From Chelativorans sp. (GTDB lineage Bacteria; Pseudomonadota; Alphaproteobacteria; Rhizobiales; Rhizobiaceae), in contig NZ_JAPSLH010000007.1 in assembly GCF_031180965.1 (NCBI RefSeq), positions 121,826-185,825 on the forward strand: a stretch of DNA of 64,000 nt, read 5' to 3'. Position numbers and translations under genes: made by a program. The notes under the pieces are model-generated. The model did no database searches. It saw only the letters and a list, made by a program, of their open reading frames with translations, and was not told the origin of the DNA. Below are positions 48,722 through 58,161 of this stretch, piece by piece. Within the stretch, counting starts at the first letter, position 1. Every line of letters begins with the position of its first letter.

Positions 48722-50086
48722 ATGAACAGACGCCATCTCCTCAAAGCCAGCGCCGGCTTTGCCGTTCTCGGCCTTGCGGCGCCACGGGCAGCTTTCGGCC
48801 AGGAGGCGCTGTTCCGGTCAATCCGCGGCTCTATCAATGCGGAAGAATTCGGCGTCCGACCCGGTGCCGCCGATGACCAGCGAGACGCCTTCGCAAGAAT
48901 GCTGGAGCGGGCCAGCGCGGAGAACATGCCGATCTTCCTGCCGCCGGGCAACTATATCGTCTCCGATATCGACTTGCCCCCGCGCGTGCGCCTCTTCGGC
49001 GTTGCCGGCGCGAGCCGGATTGTGAATGGCGGCGGCGCGCTCCTCAGCGGCCGGGAGATCGAGCACCTGACCCTCGCGGGGCTGGTGCTCGACGGCGCGC
49101 ATGCGGCTCTTGCCGGCGAGGTCAAGGCACTTCTCGATCTGCGCGGCGCGGAGCATGTCGCCATCAGCGACTGCACCGTCCTCGACAGCGGCGGAAGCGC
49201 CATCCGGCTGGAGCGGGCGGCCGGGCGGGTCGAGAGGACGGATGTCTCTCACGCAGCGGATATCGGCATCCACTCGATCGACGCGACGGGAATCGCGATT
49301 GACGGGAACTCGGTGTCGGACTGCGGCAACGGCGGCATTCTCGTCCACCGCTGGCAGGCGGGCAGCGACGGCTCCATGGTCACGAACAACCGCGTCAGGC
49401 GGGTCAGGGCCGAAAATGGCGGCACGGGACAGCATGGCAACGGCATCAATGTCTATCTCGCCCATGACGTTGCTGTCACCGGCAACCATATCGCCGACTG
49501 CGCCTTCTCCGCCATCCGCTCCAACAGCGGCAGCAATGTGCTGATCGGCGGCAACCATTGCCTCCGCTCGGGCGAAACGGCCATCTACAGCGAATTCTCC
49601 TTCGAGGGGGCGGTGATCGAAGGAAACATCGTCGACGGCGCCGCCAACGGCATTTCCATCGTCAATTTCAACGAGGGCGGGCGAATGGCGACCTGTACCG
49701 GCAACATCGTCCGGAATCTCACCACGGAAGGGCCGTACGAGCCGAGCCCGCCCGGCTTCGGTTGCGGGATCTCCGTCGAGGCGGACAGCACCGTCACCGG
49801 CAATGTCATCGAGAACGCGCCCGCCTGGGCCATGCAGATCGGCTGGGGTCCTTTCCTGCGCAACGTGATCGCGACCGGCAATGTCATCCGCAAGGCGGGC
49901 CTCGGCATCGGCGTCTCCGTGGTCGAGGGCAGCGGCTCGGCGCTCATCACCGACAACATCATCGAAGGCGCCGAGCGCGGCGCCATTGTCGGCCACCGCT
50001 GGGCGGAAGCCGTGACCCGGGATCTGGCGCTGCAGGAGGAAAGCGGCTTTGCCCACCTGACGGTGCGGGGAAACCGCGCCGGCTAG
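48722..50086 (+). CDS. TAT-translocated beta-helix repeat protein (TIGR03808-like)
   Basis: This 454-residue protein starts with a twin-arginine signal (MNRRHLLKASAGFAVLGLAAPRAAFG). A right-handed beta-helix of parallel repeats follows with many GN..V..C/N..GI steps (IDGNSVSDCGNGGILVHRW, NIVDGAANGISIVNFNEGGR). The pattern matches the TAT-exported repeat family TIGR03808 of alphaproteobacteria, function unknown. The GTG-or-longer track start belongs to the shadow frame over the toxin gene. It ends 4 nt inside the convergent asparaginase gene. Confidence 0.88.
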   Translation: MNRRHLLKASAGFAVLGLAAPRAAFGQEALFRSIRGSINAEEFGVRPGAADDQRDAFARMLERASAENMPIFLPPGNYIVSDIDLPPRVRLFGVAGASRIVNGGGALLSGREIEHLTLAGLVLDGAHAALAGEVKALLDLRGAEHVAISDCTVLDSGGSAIRLERAAGRVERTDVSHAADIGIHSIDATGIAIDGNSVSDCGNGGILVHRWQAGSDGSMVTNNRVRRVRAENGGTGQHGNGINVYLAHDVAVTGNHIADCAFSAIRSNSGSNVLIGGNHCLRSGETAIYSEFSFEGAVIEGNIVDGAANGISIVNFNEGGRMATCTGNIVRNLTTEGPYEPSPPGFGCGISVEADSTVTGNVIENAPAWAMQIGWGPFLRNVIATGNVIRKAGLGIGVSVVEGSGSALITDNIIEGAERGAIVGHRWAEAVTRDLALQEESGFAHLTVRGNRAG

Positions 50087-51096
50087 TCCGCGATGGCCAA
50101 GGCGCCAGCGGGGCGCATGAGGCCCACCTCGATCTCCCGCCAGTTCTTCAGCACCGGCCGGGCCATGACGGCAAGCGCCGCCCGCAGCGGATCATCCGCG
50201 GCCAGCAGGAGACGCAGGACGGCGGCCACCATCACCTCCGCCGCCCGCCCTGCCCCGTCGTCGCATTTGAGCGCAATGCCCAGTCCAAGTTCGGGGATAG
50301 CGGCGCAGAACACACCCTCCGCGCCGGTCTTGGTGAAGATGCGCCCCCTCCCGGCCTCCATCATCGCCGTATCGGCCCGCCCGGTGCCGGCCACATAAAA
50401 AGGCTCGGCCATGCAGGCGGAAAGAATCCGCCTGGCGGCGGCCGCCCGCCCGCGTGACAGTCCCGCGCCGGTCGCCATGCGCGCAAAGCCCTGCGCCAAG
50501 TTCTTCAGCGGCACCGCATAGGTGGGGATGGAACAGCCGTCTGTAGCTCGCATGTCGCTGGTGTGCGCGGCCCCGGTCACATCCTCCAGCGCCTCGCGAA
50601 CCATCTCCTGCAACGGATGAGCGTGGCCCACATATCCATGGTGGTCGATGCCCCGATGCACGCAAGTGCAGAGAAACCCGGCATGCTTTCCCGAGCAGTT
50701 GTTGTGGATCTGCCCAGGCTCGCCGCCCGATCGCGCAAGCTCGATGAGGGCCTTGTGTCCCGTCGGCCAATGGGCGCCGCATTCGTAGGCGTCCTCGTCG
50801 AGCCCAGCCTTTGCGAGCATTGTGCGCGCCAACTCGGTATGCGCGGGCTCCCCTGAGTGGGAGGCGCAAGCGAGCGCGATCTCGCGGTTCCCGAAGCCCA
50901 AGGCATCGGCGGCACCGCTTTCAAGAAGCGGCAGCGCCTGGATCGCCTTCACGGCCGAACGGGGAAAGACAGGCCTACCCACATCGCCGATCTCGAGTGC
51001 CAGCCTGCCGTCGGCATCGGCCACGGCTACCGCGCCGCGATGGCGGCTCTCCACCACCCCGCCGCGCAGCACTTCGACCAGCACCGGGTTCGCCAT
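50083..51096 (-). CDS. Asparaginase II (rhizobial thermolabile type)
   Basis: This 337-residue enzyme starts at MANPVLVEVLRGGVVESRHRG. Family signatures are PRSAVKAIQALPLLES with the SxxK-like Ser and Lys, CASHSGEPAH, CGAHWPTG, HNNCSGKHAGFLC (Cys and Lys that bind zinc in the Rhizobium etli enzyme) and MRATDGCSIPTYAVP. It hydrolyses L-asparagine to aspartate and ammonia. This family is unrelated to E. coli-type asparaginases. The track ORF extends upstream spuriously. Confidence 0.93.
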   Translation of the reverse strand: MANPVLVEVLRGGVVESRHRGAVAVADADGRLALEIGDVGRPVFPRSAVKAIQALPLLESGAADALGFGNREIALACASHSGEPAHTELARTMLAKAGLDEDAYECGAHWPTGHKALIELARSGGEPGQIHNNCSGKHAGFLCTCVHRGIDHHGYVGHAHPLQEMVREALEDVTGAAHTSDMRATDGCSIPTYAVPLKNLAQGFARMATGAGLSRGRAAAARRILSACMAEPFYVAGTGRADTAMMEAGRGRIFTKTGAEGVFCAAIPELGLGIALKCDDGAGRAAEVMVAAVLRLLLAADDPLRAALAVMARPVLKNWREIEVGLMRPAGALAIAD

Positions 51097-51154
51097 TCTC
51101 TCACCAACTTCTTGCAATCCGATCCGCCGTTGAAGCCACTTAAGATCGAGCGCC

Positions 51155-51958
51155 GTGCGTAAAATCAAGCTCCTCCTCAGCCTTATCCTGGTCCTTTTCC
51201 TGCTGCCGGCCGGCAGCTTCGCCGGTTGGTGGGCGCTGCAGGACCGGCCCGGCTCCTGGCGCGATGCCGAGTGGAGCTCCTCCGGCCTGCTTCCTCCCGC
51301 CACGGAAAGCCGGGAACCTGCCATTTATGTGCTGGCCGCCCGCACCGGCGGGCTGAAGGGCGCGCTCGCCGTCCATACCTGGATCGTGCTCAAGCCGGGG
51401 GGCGCGGACTACGAGCGCTACGACAAAGTGGGATGGGGCAATCCGGTGCGGCGCAACGCCTATCCGCCTGACGGACACTGGTATTCCAACCGCCCGTATG
51501 TGGTGAAGGCGCTTGTCGGCACCGACGCCGAGCGCCTCATCCCGAAGATGCGCGCGGCGATCGAAAGCTATCCCTATGCCGCGCGCGGCGACTATTCCAT
51601 CTGGCCCGGCCCGAATTCCAACTCCTTCGTCGCCCATGTGGTAAGCCAAGTGCCGGAACTCGGCGCGCTGATGCCGCCCAACGCCATCGGCCGCGACTTC
51701 CGGCCCGGCTGGCTGGTCTTCGAGCATGATGCGGACTGGTCGGATTTCCGCCTCTCGCTCGGCGGCTATGCGGGACTCGCGCTTGGCCTCGATCTCGGCC
51801 TCGAGTTCAATTTCCTCGGCCTGGTGGCGGGCCTCGACTTCCTGCATCCGGCGATAAAGCTTCCCGGCCTTGGCCGGATCGATCTGTGGCCGGCGGCCGC
51901 TCAGCCGTCGCGCAGCAAGCCGGAAACGGAAAAGCCGCCATCCACCACGAGCGTGTGA
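51155..51958 (+). CDS. DUF3750 membrane-anchored protein
   Basis: This 267-residue protein begins at a GTG with a membrane helix (KLLLSLILVLFLLPAGSFAGWWAL). Its periplasmic body carries the DUF3750 pattern AVHTWIVLKPGGADYERYDKVGWG, IESYPYAARGDYSIWPGPNSNSFVAHV and LGGYAGLALGLDLGLEFNFLGLVAGLD. DUF3750 proteins are found in proteobacteria without known activity; His and Asn residues in the central motif recall permuted papain-like folds. Its end overlaps the convergent SDR gene by 58 nt. Confidence 0.88.
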   Translation: MRKIKLLLSLILVLFLLPAGSFAGWWALQDRPGSWRDAEWSSSGLLPPATESREPAIYVLAARTGGLKGALAVHTWIVLKPGGADYERYDKVGWGNPVRRNAYPPDGHWYSNRPYVVKALVGTDAERLIPKMRAAIESYPYAARGDYSIWPGPNSNSFVAHVVSQVPELGALMPPNAIGRDFRPGWLVFEHDADWSDFRLSLGGYAGLALGLDLGLEFNFLGLVAGLDFLHPAIKLPGLGRIDLWPAAAQPSRSKPETEKPPSTTSV

Positions 51959-52638
51959 CCGGTCACGGCGCCCGCCTCGGCGGAAAGTAGGTAGGCCACC
52001 GCAGCACCGACCTCCGCCGCCCTTGCGGCGCGGCGCTGCGGTGTGCGTTCGAGCCAGGCGCCCTCGGCCCCGAACTGAGCCGGGCTGTCTGCCGCCTCGA
52101 CGAGCCCGCAGGCAACGGCGTTGACGCGCACGCCACGGCTTGCAAGCTCCAGCGCCATCACCTCGCCCATCATCCTGACGCCCGCCTGCGAGGCTCCCAG
52201 GGCGGCATGGCCGCTATTGGCCCGCAGGCCGCTGACCGAGACGAGATTGACGACGGCGAGCGCATCACCCATCCGCTCCAGCGCGGCTTCGGCGGCGATG
52301 AAGGAGCCGACAAGATTGACCTCGAGGATCTGACGGAACAGTTCCGCACTGATCTCCTCGAATGGTGCTTCCCGGCGAAGGCCGGCAGCATTGACGAGGG
52401 CGGTGACTGGCCCGAACGCGTCCACCGCCTGGTCGAAAATCTCCGCGATCTCGTCTTCGTCCGTCACATCCGCGGCGAGAAAGATGGCCTCCTCGCCGGC
52501 GAGCATGTCCTCCGCCTCGGCGAGCGCCGCCCGGTCAGCATCCACGATCGCCACTTTCCAGCCATCGCCCAGCAGGCGCTCGGCCACGGCAAGCCCCGTC
52601 CCCGAGGCGCCGCCGGTGACGAGGGCCACCTCGGTCAT
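51901..52638 (-). CDS. SDR-family protein lacking catalytic Tyr and Lys
   Basis: This 245-residue Rossmann-fold protein has the NAD(P) motif TGGASGTGLAVAERL, Asp in ADVTD, VNAAG and Ser in NLVSVSG, with the C-terminal VDGGFSVSG typical of classical short-chain dehydrogenases. The YxxxK site, expected after NSGHAA, reads LGASQ (codons CTG GGA GCC TCG CAG), so both Tyr and Lys are replaced. Oxidoreductase activity is therefore doubtful; it may bind a cofactor only. It is divergent from betI. Confidence 0.88.
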   Translation of the reverse strand: MTEVALVTGGASGTGLAVAERLLGDGWKVAIVDADRAALAEAEDMLAGEEAIFLAADVTDEDEIAEIFDQAVDAFGPVTALVNAAGLRREAPFEEISAELFRQILEVNLVGSFIAAEAALERMGDALAVVNLVSVSGLRANSGHAALGASQAGVRMMGEVMALELASRGVRVNAVACGLVEAADSPAQFGAEGAWLERTPQRRAARAAEVGAAVAYLLSAEAGAVTGHTLVVDGGFSVSGLLRDG

Positions 52639-52816
52639 TTCAGCGCTGTCCTATGGGAGAGCCCTGCCACGCACCCTCTCCTCCGCTCGCCTCTTGGATA
52701 GCATATCGGCGGTGTTTCGTCGTGCTACATGAAGCGGCCGCACGGCCGCAGCCAGGTTTTCCCCTGGTTTCAGCCGCAGCGCACGCAGAGGGTCCGAAGA
52801 GTTCCGCGATTTTTTA

Positions 52817-52836
52817 TTGATTGATGGCTCAATCAA
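52817..52836. promoter_or_regulatory. Perfect inverted repeat, probable BetI operator
   Basis: TTGATTGA and TCAATCAA are exact inverted repeats separated by TGGC, 15 nt before the betI start codon in the AT-rich part of the 213-nt gap to the divergent SDR gene. Such TTGATTGA-type palindromes are typical BetI-binding sites; choline inactivates BetI. Regulation of both flanking units is possible. Confidence 0.7.
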
Positions 52837-52851
52837 AAATAAGCTTTACCC

Positions 52852-53439
52852 ATGCCGAAGATCGGAATGGAACCGCTGCGCCGCCGCGCTCTGATAGACG
52901 CCGCCATAAGCGCAATCGGCGAGCGCGGCTCGCTCGATGTCACCATGTCGGACATAGCCGGCCGCGGCGGCGGCACGCCGGCGCTGGCGCATCACTATTT
53001 CGGCGCGAAGGAGGACCTGCTCTTCTCCGCGATGCGGCACATCCTGGCGGAGCTCGGGCGGGACCTGCGGGAGGCGGTGGCCGGCCTGTCTGGCGCGGCC
53101 CGCATAAGCGCCATCATCGAGGTCAACTTCTCGCCAAAGCAGTTCCGTCCGGAGATCATAGCCGCCTGGCTTGCCTTCTATGTCGAAGCGCAGCGCTCGC
53201 CATCGCTCCGCCGCCTCCTGCGCATCTATGCCCGGCGCCTCAACTCAAACCTCCTCTTCGCGCTGAGGCCGCTGATGCCGGCGGCGGAAGCCGCCCGCAC
53301 CGCCGAAGGCATCGCCGCGCTCGTCGACGGGCTCTATATCCGCCACGCGCTCAAGGACGGCGCGCCGGACGCCGCGTCCGCCATAGCCCTGGTCGAGGAC
53401 TATCTCGCGCTGCGCCTTGGAGGCAGCCGCCATGCTTGA
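52852..53439 (+). CDS. betI: TetR-family repressor BetI
   Basis: This 195-residue regulator starts at [19 protein letters not shown], matching BetI starts. The HTH lies at [31 protein letters not shown]. The C-terminal domain has the BetI pattern [36 protein letters not shown]. Choline relieves BetI repression of the bet genes. The stop overlaps the betA start by 8 nt. Confidence 0.93.
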   Translation: MPKIGMEPLRRRALIDAAISAIGERGSLDVTMSDIAGRGGGTPALAHHYFGAKEDLLFSAMRHILAELGRDLREAVAGLSGAARISAIIEVNFSPKQFRPEIIAAWLAFYVEAQRSPSLRRLLRIYARRLNSNLLFALRPLMPAAEAARTAEGIAALVDGLYIRHALKDGAPDAASAIALVEDYLALRLGGSRHA

Positions 53440-55084
53440 GGCCGACTATGTCATCGTCGGCGCAGGCTCGGCGGGCTGCGCCCTCGCCTACCGGCTTTCC
53501 GAGAGCGGCAAGCATTCGGTCATCGTCATCGAATATGGCGGCAGCGACATGGGGCCCTTCATTCAGATGCCTGCCGCCCTCTCTTTCCCGATGAACATGC
53601 GCCGCTACGACTGGGGTTTTCGCACCGAGCCTGAGCCGCATCTGGGCGGCCGAACGCTCGCCACGCCGCGCGGCAAGGTCCTGGGCGGTTCCTCCTCCAT
53701 CAACGGCATGGTCTATGTGCGCGGCCATGCGCGCGACTACGACCATTGGGCCGAGGCGGGCGCCAAGGGCTGGGCCTTTGCGGACGTGCTCCCTTACTTC
53801 AAGCGCATGGAGAATGTGAAGGGCGGCGAGGAAGGCTGGCGCGGCACGGACGGGCCGCTCCACGTCCAGCGCGGCTCGCGCCTCAACCCGCTCTACCAGA
53901 CGTTTATCGAGGCGGGCCGGGAGGCAGGCTTCGAGATCACCGAGGACTATAACGGCTCGAAGCAGGAAGGGTTCGGGCCGATGGAGCAGACGATCCATAT
54001 GGGCCGGCGCTGGTCAGCCGCCAACGCCTATCTGCGCCCGGCCCTCAAGCGAAAAAATGTGAGTCTCGTCAGAGGTTTCGCGCGGCGGGTGAGGATCGAG
54101 AATCAACGCGCCACCGGCGTCGAGATCGAAGCTCGCAACTCGATTCAAGTGGTTAAAGCGCGGCGTGAGGTGATCATTGCCGCCTCCTCCATCAATTCGC
54201 CCAAGCTCCTGATGCTCTCGGGCATCGGCCCAGCGGAGGAACTGCGCGGCTTGGGGCTGGACGTGGTGGCGGATCGGCCCGGCGTGGGGAAAAACCTGCA
54301 GGACCATCTGGAGCTCTATATCCAGCAGGCCTGCCGCAAGCCGATCACGCTCCACTCCAGGCTCAACCTCTTCTCCAAGGCGCTGATCGGCGCGGAGTGG
54401 CTGTTCTTCAAGTCCGGGCTCGGCGCCACCAATCATTTCGAGGCAGCCGCCTTCGTGCGCTCGCGCGCCGGCGTCGACTATCCCGATATCCAGTACCACT
54501 TCCTGCCGGCGGCGATGCGCTACGACGGCAAGGCCGTCGCAAAGATCCACGGCTTCCAGGCCCATGTCGGGCCCATGCGGTCGAAATCCCGGGGTTCGGT
54601 CACGCTTGCCTCGCCCGACCCCCGGCAAGCGCCCAAAATCCGCTTCAACTATATGTCGCATGAGGAGGACTGGATCGACTTCCGCCGCTGCATCCGCCTC
54701 ACGCGCGAGATCTTTTCGCAGCCGGTCTTCGAGGCGTTCTGCGACTACGAGATCTCGCCCGGAAAGCACGTCGAATCGGACGAGGCCCTGGACGACTTCG
54801 TCCGCCAGCATGTGGAGAGCGCCTATCACCCCTGCGGCACCTGCAGGATCGGCCGCCGCGACGACCCGATGAGCGTCGTTGACCCCGAACTGAGGGTTAT
54901 CGGCGTCGAGGGCTTGCGCGTGGCCGACTCCTCGGTCTTTCCGCGCATAACCAACGGCAATCTCAATGCGCCGACGATCATGGTGGGCGAGAAGGCGGCC
55001 GACCATATTCTGGACAAAGCGCTGCTGCCTCCTGCAAATCTGCAGCCCTGGATCAACCCGCGCTGGCAGGTTTCCGACCGCTGA
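53432..55084 (+). CDS. betA: Choline dehydrogenase (GMC oxidoreductase)
   Basis: This 550-residue FAD enzyme has the dinucleotide motif [18 protein letters not shown] at the N-terminus, the GMC signatures [22 protein letters not shown] and [16 protein letters not shown], and the active-site His in [13 protein letters not shown]. It oxidises choline to betaine aldehyde in the inner membrane. The first ATG after the betI overlap is used. In most bet operons betB precedes betA; here betA is first. Confidence 0.94.
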   Translation: MLEADYVIVGAGSAGCALAYRLSESGKHSVIVIEYGGSDMGPFIQMPAALSFPMNMRRYDWGFRTEPEPHLGGRTLATPRGKVLGGSSSINGMVYVRGHARDYDHWAEAGAKGWAFADVLPYFKRMENVKGGEEGWRGTDGPLHVQRGSRLNPLYQTFIEAGREAGFEITEDYNGSKQEGFGPMEQTIHMGRRWSAANAYLRPALKRKNVSLVRGFARRVRIENQRATGVEIEARNSIQVVKARREVIIAASSINSPKLLMLSGIGPAEELRGLGLDVVADRPGVGKNLQDHLELYIQQACRKPITLHSRLNLFSKALIGAEWLFFKSGLGATNHFEAAAFVRSRAGVDYPDIQYHFLPAAMRYDGKAVAKIHGFQAHVGPMRSKSRGSVTLASPDPRQAPKIRFNYMSHEEDWIDFRRCIRLTREIFSQPVFEAFCDYEISPGKHVESDEALDDFVRQHVESAYHPCGTCRIGRRDDPMSVVDPELRVIGVEGLRVADSSVFPRITNGNLNAPTIMVGEKAADHILDKALLPPANLQPWINPRWQVSDR

Positions 55085-55097
55085 AGGAGGGCGAGTA

Positions 55098-56561
55098 ATG
55101 CGCGCACAGCCGAAGGCCTCGCACTACATCAACGGCAGTTTCGTTGAGGATACCCAAGGAGAGCCGCTTGAGGTGATCTATCCGGCGACCGCGGAAAGCA
55201 TCGCCCGGCTGCACCTTGCCACTCCCAATATCGTCGAGCTCGCCGTCGAGGCGGCGCGCGAGGCGCAGGCCTCCTGGGCGCGGCTGAAGCCCACGGAGCG
55301 CGGCCGCGTGCTGCGCCGCGCGGCGGAGATCCTGCGCGACCGCAATGAGGAGCTGGCGCGGCTCGAGACGCTCGATACGGGAAAGGCCATCCAGGAGACG
55401 CGCGTGGCGGACCCCGCTTCCGCCGCCGACGCGCTCGAATTTTTCGGCTGCGCGGTCGCGGCCCATCACGGCGACCATATCGAGCTCGGCGGCCCCTTCG
55501 GCTATACGCGGCGCGAGCCGCTCGGCGTCTGCGTGGGCGTCGGGGCGTGGAACTATCCGATCCAGATCGCGGCCTGGAAGGCGGCGCCGGCACTTGCCGC
55601 CGGCAATGCCATGGTCTTCAAGCCGTCGGAAAACACGCCGCTCTCGGCGCTGGCGCTGGCTGAAATCTTCACCAAGGCCGGCCTTCCCGACGGCCTCTTC
55701 AACGTCGTCCAGGGCGCCGGCGAGGTGGGAGCCGCGCTCGCCAGCCATCCGGGCGTCGCAAAGATATCGCTCACCGGCTCGGTCGCCACGGGAAAGAAGG
55801 TCCTGGCGCTCGCCGGAGAACATATGAAGGCGGCCACGATGGAGCTCGGCGGCAAGTCGCCGCTCATCGTCTTCGACGATGCCGATGTGGAGAACGCGGT
55901 CGGCGGCGCGATGCTCGGCAATTTCTATTCCAGCGGCCAGATCTGCTCGAACGGAACGCGCGTCTTCGTGCAGAAGGAAATATATGACCGGTTCCTCGGG
56001 CGGCTTACCGAGCGGACCCGCGCCATCCGGCTGGGCGACCCGCTCGATCCGGAGACGCATCTGGGCCCGCTCGTTTCCGCCGCGCAGCGCGACCGGGTTC
56101 TCTCCTACATCGAAACCGGCAAAGCGGAGGGTGCGCGCCTTCATCTTGGCGGCTCCGCCCCTCGCCTTCAGGGGTTCGAGAACGGTTTCTTCGTCGAGCC
56201 CACCATCTTCACGGACGTGCAGGACCACATGCGCATCGCGCGCGAGGAGATTTTTGGTCCGGTGATGTGCGTGTTTTCCTTCGAGACCGAGGAAGAGGCG
56301 ATCAAGCGCGCCAACGATACCGAATTCGGCCTTGCCGCGGGCGTCTTCACGCGCGATCTGGCGCGCGCGCACCGGGTGATCGCACAGCTTGAGGCGGGCA
56401 CTTGCTGGATCAACAGCTATAATCTGACCCCGGTGGAGCTTCCCTTCGGCGGGATGAAAAGTTCCGGCATCGGCCGGGAGAACGCCCTTGCGGCGCTCGA
56501 CCACTACTCCCAGATCAAGTCGGTCTATGTGGAGACGGGCGACGTCTCCAGCCCTTATTGA
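55098..56561 (+). CDS. betB: Betaine-aldehyde dehydrogenase
   Basis: This 487-residue aldehyde dehydrogenase has NAD-binding [22 protein letters not shown] and [10 protein letters not shown], the catalytic Glu in [12 protein letters not shown] and the catalytic Cys in [33 protein letters not shown] fits BetB. It converts betaine aldehyde to the osmoprotectant glycine betaine. GGAGG lies about ten bases before the ATG and the gene is 13 nt after betA. No betC (choline sulfatase) is present. Confidence 0.94.
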   Translation: MRAQPKASHYINGSFVEDTQGEPLEVIYPATAESIARLHLATPNIVELAVEAAREAQASWARLKPTERGRVLRRAAEILRDRNEELARLETLDTGKAIQETRVADPASAADALEFFGCAVAAHHGDHIELGGPFGYTRREPLGVCVGVGAWNYPIQIAAWKAAPALAAGNAMVFKPSENTPLSALALAEIFTKAGLPDGLFNVVQGAGEVGAALASHPGVAKISLTGSVATGKKVLALAGEHMKAATMELGGKSPLIVFDDADVENAVGGAMLGNFYSSGQICSNGTRVFVQKEIYDRFLGRLTERTRAIRLGDPLDPETHLGPLVSAAQRDRVLSYIETGKAEGARLHLGGSAPRLQGFENGFFVEPTIFTDVQDHMRIAREEIFGPVMCVFSFETEEEAIKRANDTEFGLAAGVFTRDLARAHRVIAQLEAGTCWINSYNLTPVELPFGGMKSSGIGRENALAALDHYSQIKSVYVETGDVSSPY

Positions 56562-56629
56562 ATCGTCGCCTGCCGACCTTTCGGCTTGCGAAGGCTTTGT
56601 GCGGCGGCTATAAGCCCGCCGTCTGGTCG

Positions 56630-56706
56630 CGGAGTGTAGCGCAGTCTGGTAGCGCACCTCGTTCGGGACGAGGGGGTCGCAGGTTCAAATCCTGCCACTC
56701 CGACCA
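56630..56706 (+). tRNA. tRNA-Pro (anticodon CGG)
   Basis: A 77-nt cloverleaf can be drawn. The acceptor stem is CGGAGTG with CACTCCG, the D-arm is GCGCAGTCTGGTAGCGC, the anticodon stem is CCTCG/CGAGG with loop TTCGGGA (anticodon CGG), the T-arm has GGTTCAAATCC, and CCA is encoded after discriminator A. It reads CCG. Phage-like accessory genes begin right after its 3' end, making it a likely integration site. Confidence 0.95.
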
Positions 56707-56845
56707 GAAAAATCAACGGCTTACCCGAAAGCTACAGACCTCCCCATCCGGCCACGCAATGTTTCCGCAATGATTGGGAAGGTTTTGGCATGCTGACCCT
56801 CGCCGCCGCCACCGTCATCACCTGCTTACACCTCGCCGCTGTGGA

Positions 56846-57010
56846 CTAAGAGTCCCGCTCAGCTTCCCGGCGTTCCAGTTCGCGTTCGACGGCTTCACGG
56901 ATGAAGTCGGAACGCTTCTCCTTCGGCTTCAATACGGCATCCATTCGCGCGAGCGTTCCTTCCGGGAAGCGCGCCGGCATCTGCTCGTGATTGATCTGCT
57001 TCCTGCCCAC
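56846..57010 (-). CDS. Small ribbon-helix-helix-like protein (YlcI/YnfO-type)
   Basis: This is a ~54-residue protein in the reading MPARFPEGTLARMDAVLKPKEKRSDFIREAVERELERREAERDS preceded by GRKQINHEQ, matching the compact RHH DNA-binding pattern of YlcI/YnfO-like phage proteins (strand then two helices, SDFIREAVERELERRE). I placed the start at a GTG (57010); the ORF can be extended to 57070. The TGATATCA core and GATATCACCTA repeats lie just upstream, so it may regulate itself and the divergent genes. Confidence 0.65.
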   Translation of the reverse strand: MGRKQINHEQMPARFPEGTLARMDAVLKPKEKRSDFIREAVERELERREAERDS

Positions 57011-57062
57011 CGGTCGGTGGCTACCTGATATCAACAATTCGGTCAATCTCGCCTCCAAAAGA

Positions 57063-57117
57063 GATATCACCTATTGACGGCGATACCTGATATCACCTAA
57101 ATAGAAGATATCACCTA
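57063..57117. repeat. Direct repeat array GATATCACCTA overlapping a divergent promoter
   Basis: GATATCACCTA occurs three times at 57063-57073, 57089-57099 and 57107-57117, and a related TGATATCA core lies at 57026-57033. TTGACG at 57074 and TAAATA at 57098 (18-nt spacing) form a plausible plus-strand promoter inside the array. The arrangement is that of an operator for the neighbouring RHH-like regulator, facing the gene at 57131. Confidence 0.65.
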
Positions 57118-57130
57118 AGGAGGCAAGAAC

Positions 57131-57493
57131 ATGAAGGAAGTTTGCTACACGGTTCGAGGGGCATGGCCGTTCCCGCTGGACATGCTCCGGCATGACGGTT
57201 CACGAGCAGCAAGTCCGGAAGACCAGTCCAAGATCGATCGCTACGCAGCGGATCACGCGCCGGACAGAAGCGTGTTCGAGCCTGTCGAGATCAGCCTTGT
57301 TGGCCCGCACAAGCCGAACACGGCGCGCTGGGAGAGCTTCACATGGTCGGTTCCGGCGGACGCTGATTATGCCATGATGAAGGAGCACCGCGCGAGAGGA
57401 CTAGAACGCAAGAGGCTCCGCGACGCAGCGCTATCTAAACTGTCGCGTGAAGAGCGAGAGGCACTAGAGTGGTATGCCGGGAAGGCGCTATGA
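57131..57493 (+). CDS. Hypothetical phage-type protein
   Basis: This 120-residue protein starts at MKEVCYTVRGAWPFPLDMLRHDGSRAAS with GGAGG upstream. A SWSVPAD-like strand and a charged helical C-terminus follow (MMKEHRARGLERKRLRDAALSKLSREEREALEWY). I do not recognise a family. It is the first gene of the plus-strand island operon behind the repeat array and overlaps the HNH gene by four bases (ATGA). Confidence 0.75.
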   Translation: MKEVCYTVRGAWPFPLDMLRHDGSRAASPEDQSKIDRYAADHAPDRSVFEPVEISLVGPHKPNTARWESFTWSVPADADYAMMKEHRARGLERKRLRDAALSKLSREEREALEWYAGKAL

Positions 57494-58161
57494 CCCGCCT
57501 CTGCTCGGTCGAAGGGTGCGGCAAGGCCGCCTATTGCACACAAACGGTGTGCCGCAACCACTGGCTTGCTTTAAAAAGATATGGGAACACCGGCCGGATG
57601 CGCGACCAGTCGTGTGTGCATTGCGGCGTCATCTACCGAACCAACGAGCCCAAGTCGGTCCACTGCAGCGAGCTTTGCCGCTTTGAAGAGAAGGTCGACA
57701 AATCAGCCGGGCACGGACCCGACGGTACTTGCTGGCAATGGACCGGAACCAAACACGGGAAAGGCTACGGCCATTTCAGTTCCGGCCAAGGGTCAGCACG
57801 CGTGGTCGACAAGGCGCATCGTGTTGCCTTTCGACTTTATTGTGACCACGAGCCTGGCAACCTGCTCGTCTGCCATACCTGCGACAACCCAGCCTGTGTA
57901 AACCCGGATCACCTGTTCCTCGCTACGAACACCGTGAACCTTCTTGACCGTCAAAAGAAGGAGCGCCAAGCTCGCGGCGAGATGGCAGGACGCGCGCGCT
58001 TACGCGCCGATGAGGTAAGGGCGATGCGGGCGGGGAAGAAAGAAGCGATCGAGCGAGCGCGATCTAGAGGGGTGTCCGATTCTGCGATCCGGCAGGCCCT
58101 CCGCGGGGATTCGTGGAGACACCTCAATTCTGATGCGCCACCGATAAGGCCGACTCGATGA
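57490..58161 (+). CDS. HNH endonuclease
   Basis: This 223-residue protein has an N-terminal cysteine-rich part (LCSVEGCGKAAYCTQTVCRNHW; SCVHCGVIYR; VHCSELCRF) and a C-terminal HNH domain (LLVCHTCDNPACVNPDHLFLATNTVNLLD) of the phage HNH_3 type, with C-X2-C zinc pairs. A basic C-terminal helix (ARLRADEVRAMRAGKKEAIERARSRGVSDSAIRQAL) resembles nuclease-associated modular HTH parts. Homing-type or packaging-associated nicking is possible. It is coupled to genes on both sides by ATGA overlaps. Confidence 0.88.
   Translation: MTRLCSVEGCGKAAYCTQTVCRNHWLALKRYGNTGRMRDQSCVHCGVIYRTNEPKSVHCSELCRFEEKVDKSAGHGPDGTCWQWTGTKHGKGYGHFSSGQGSARVVDKAHRVAFRLYCDHEPGNLLVCHTCDNPACVNPDHLFLATNTVNLLDRQKKERQARGEMAGRARLRADEVRAMRAGKKEAIERARSRGVSDSAIRQALRGDSWRHLNSDAPPIRPTR

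Noticed and set aside
52734-52749. Palindrome GCGGCCG-CA-CGGCCGC in the betI upstream region
   Set aside because: Pure GC inverted repeats of this length are common in such DNA; no T-tract or regulatory context, unlike the AT-rich repeat at 52817.
56790-56849. 19-codon ORF (MLTLAAATVITCLHLAAVD) after the tRNA
   Set aside because: Too short and without a clear ribosome-binding site to support as a gene.
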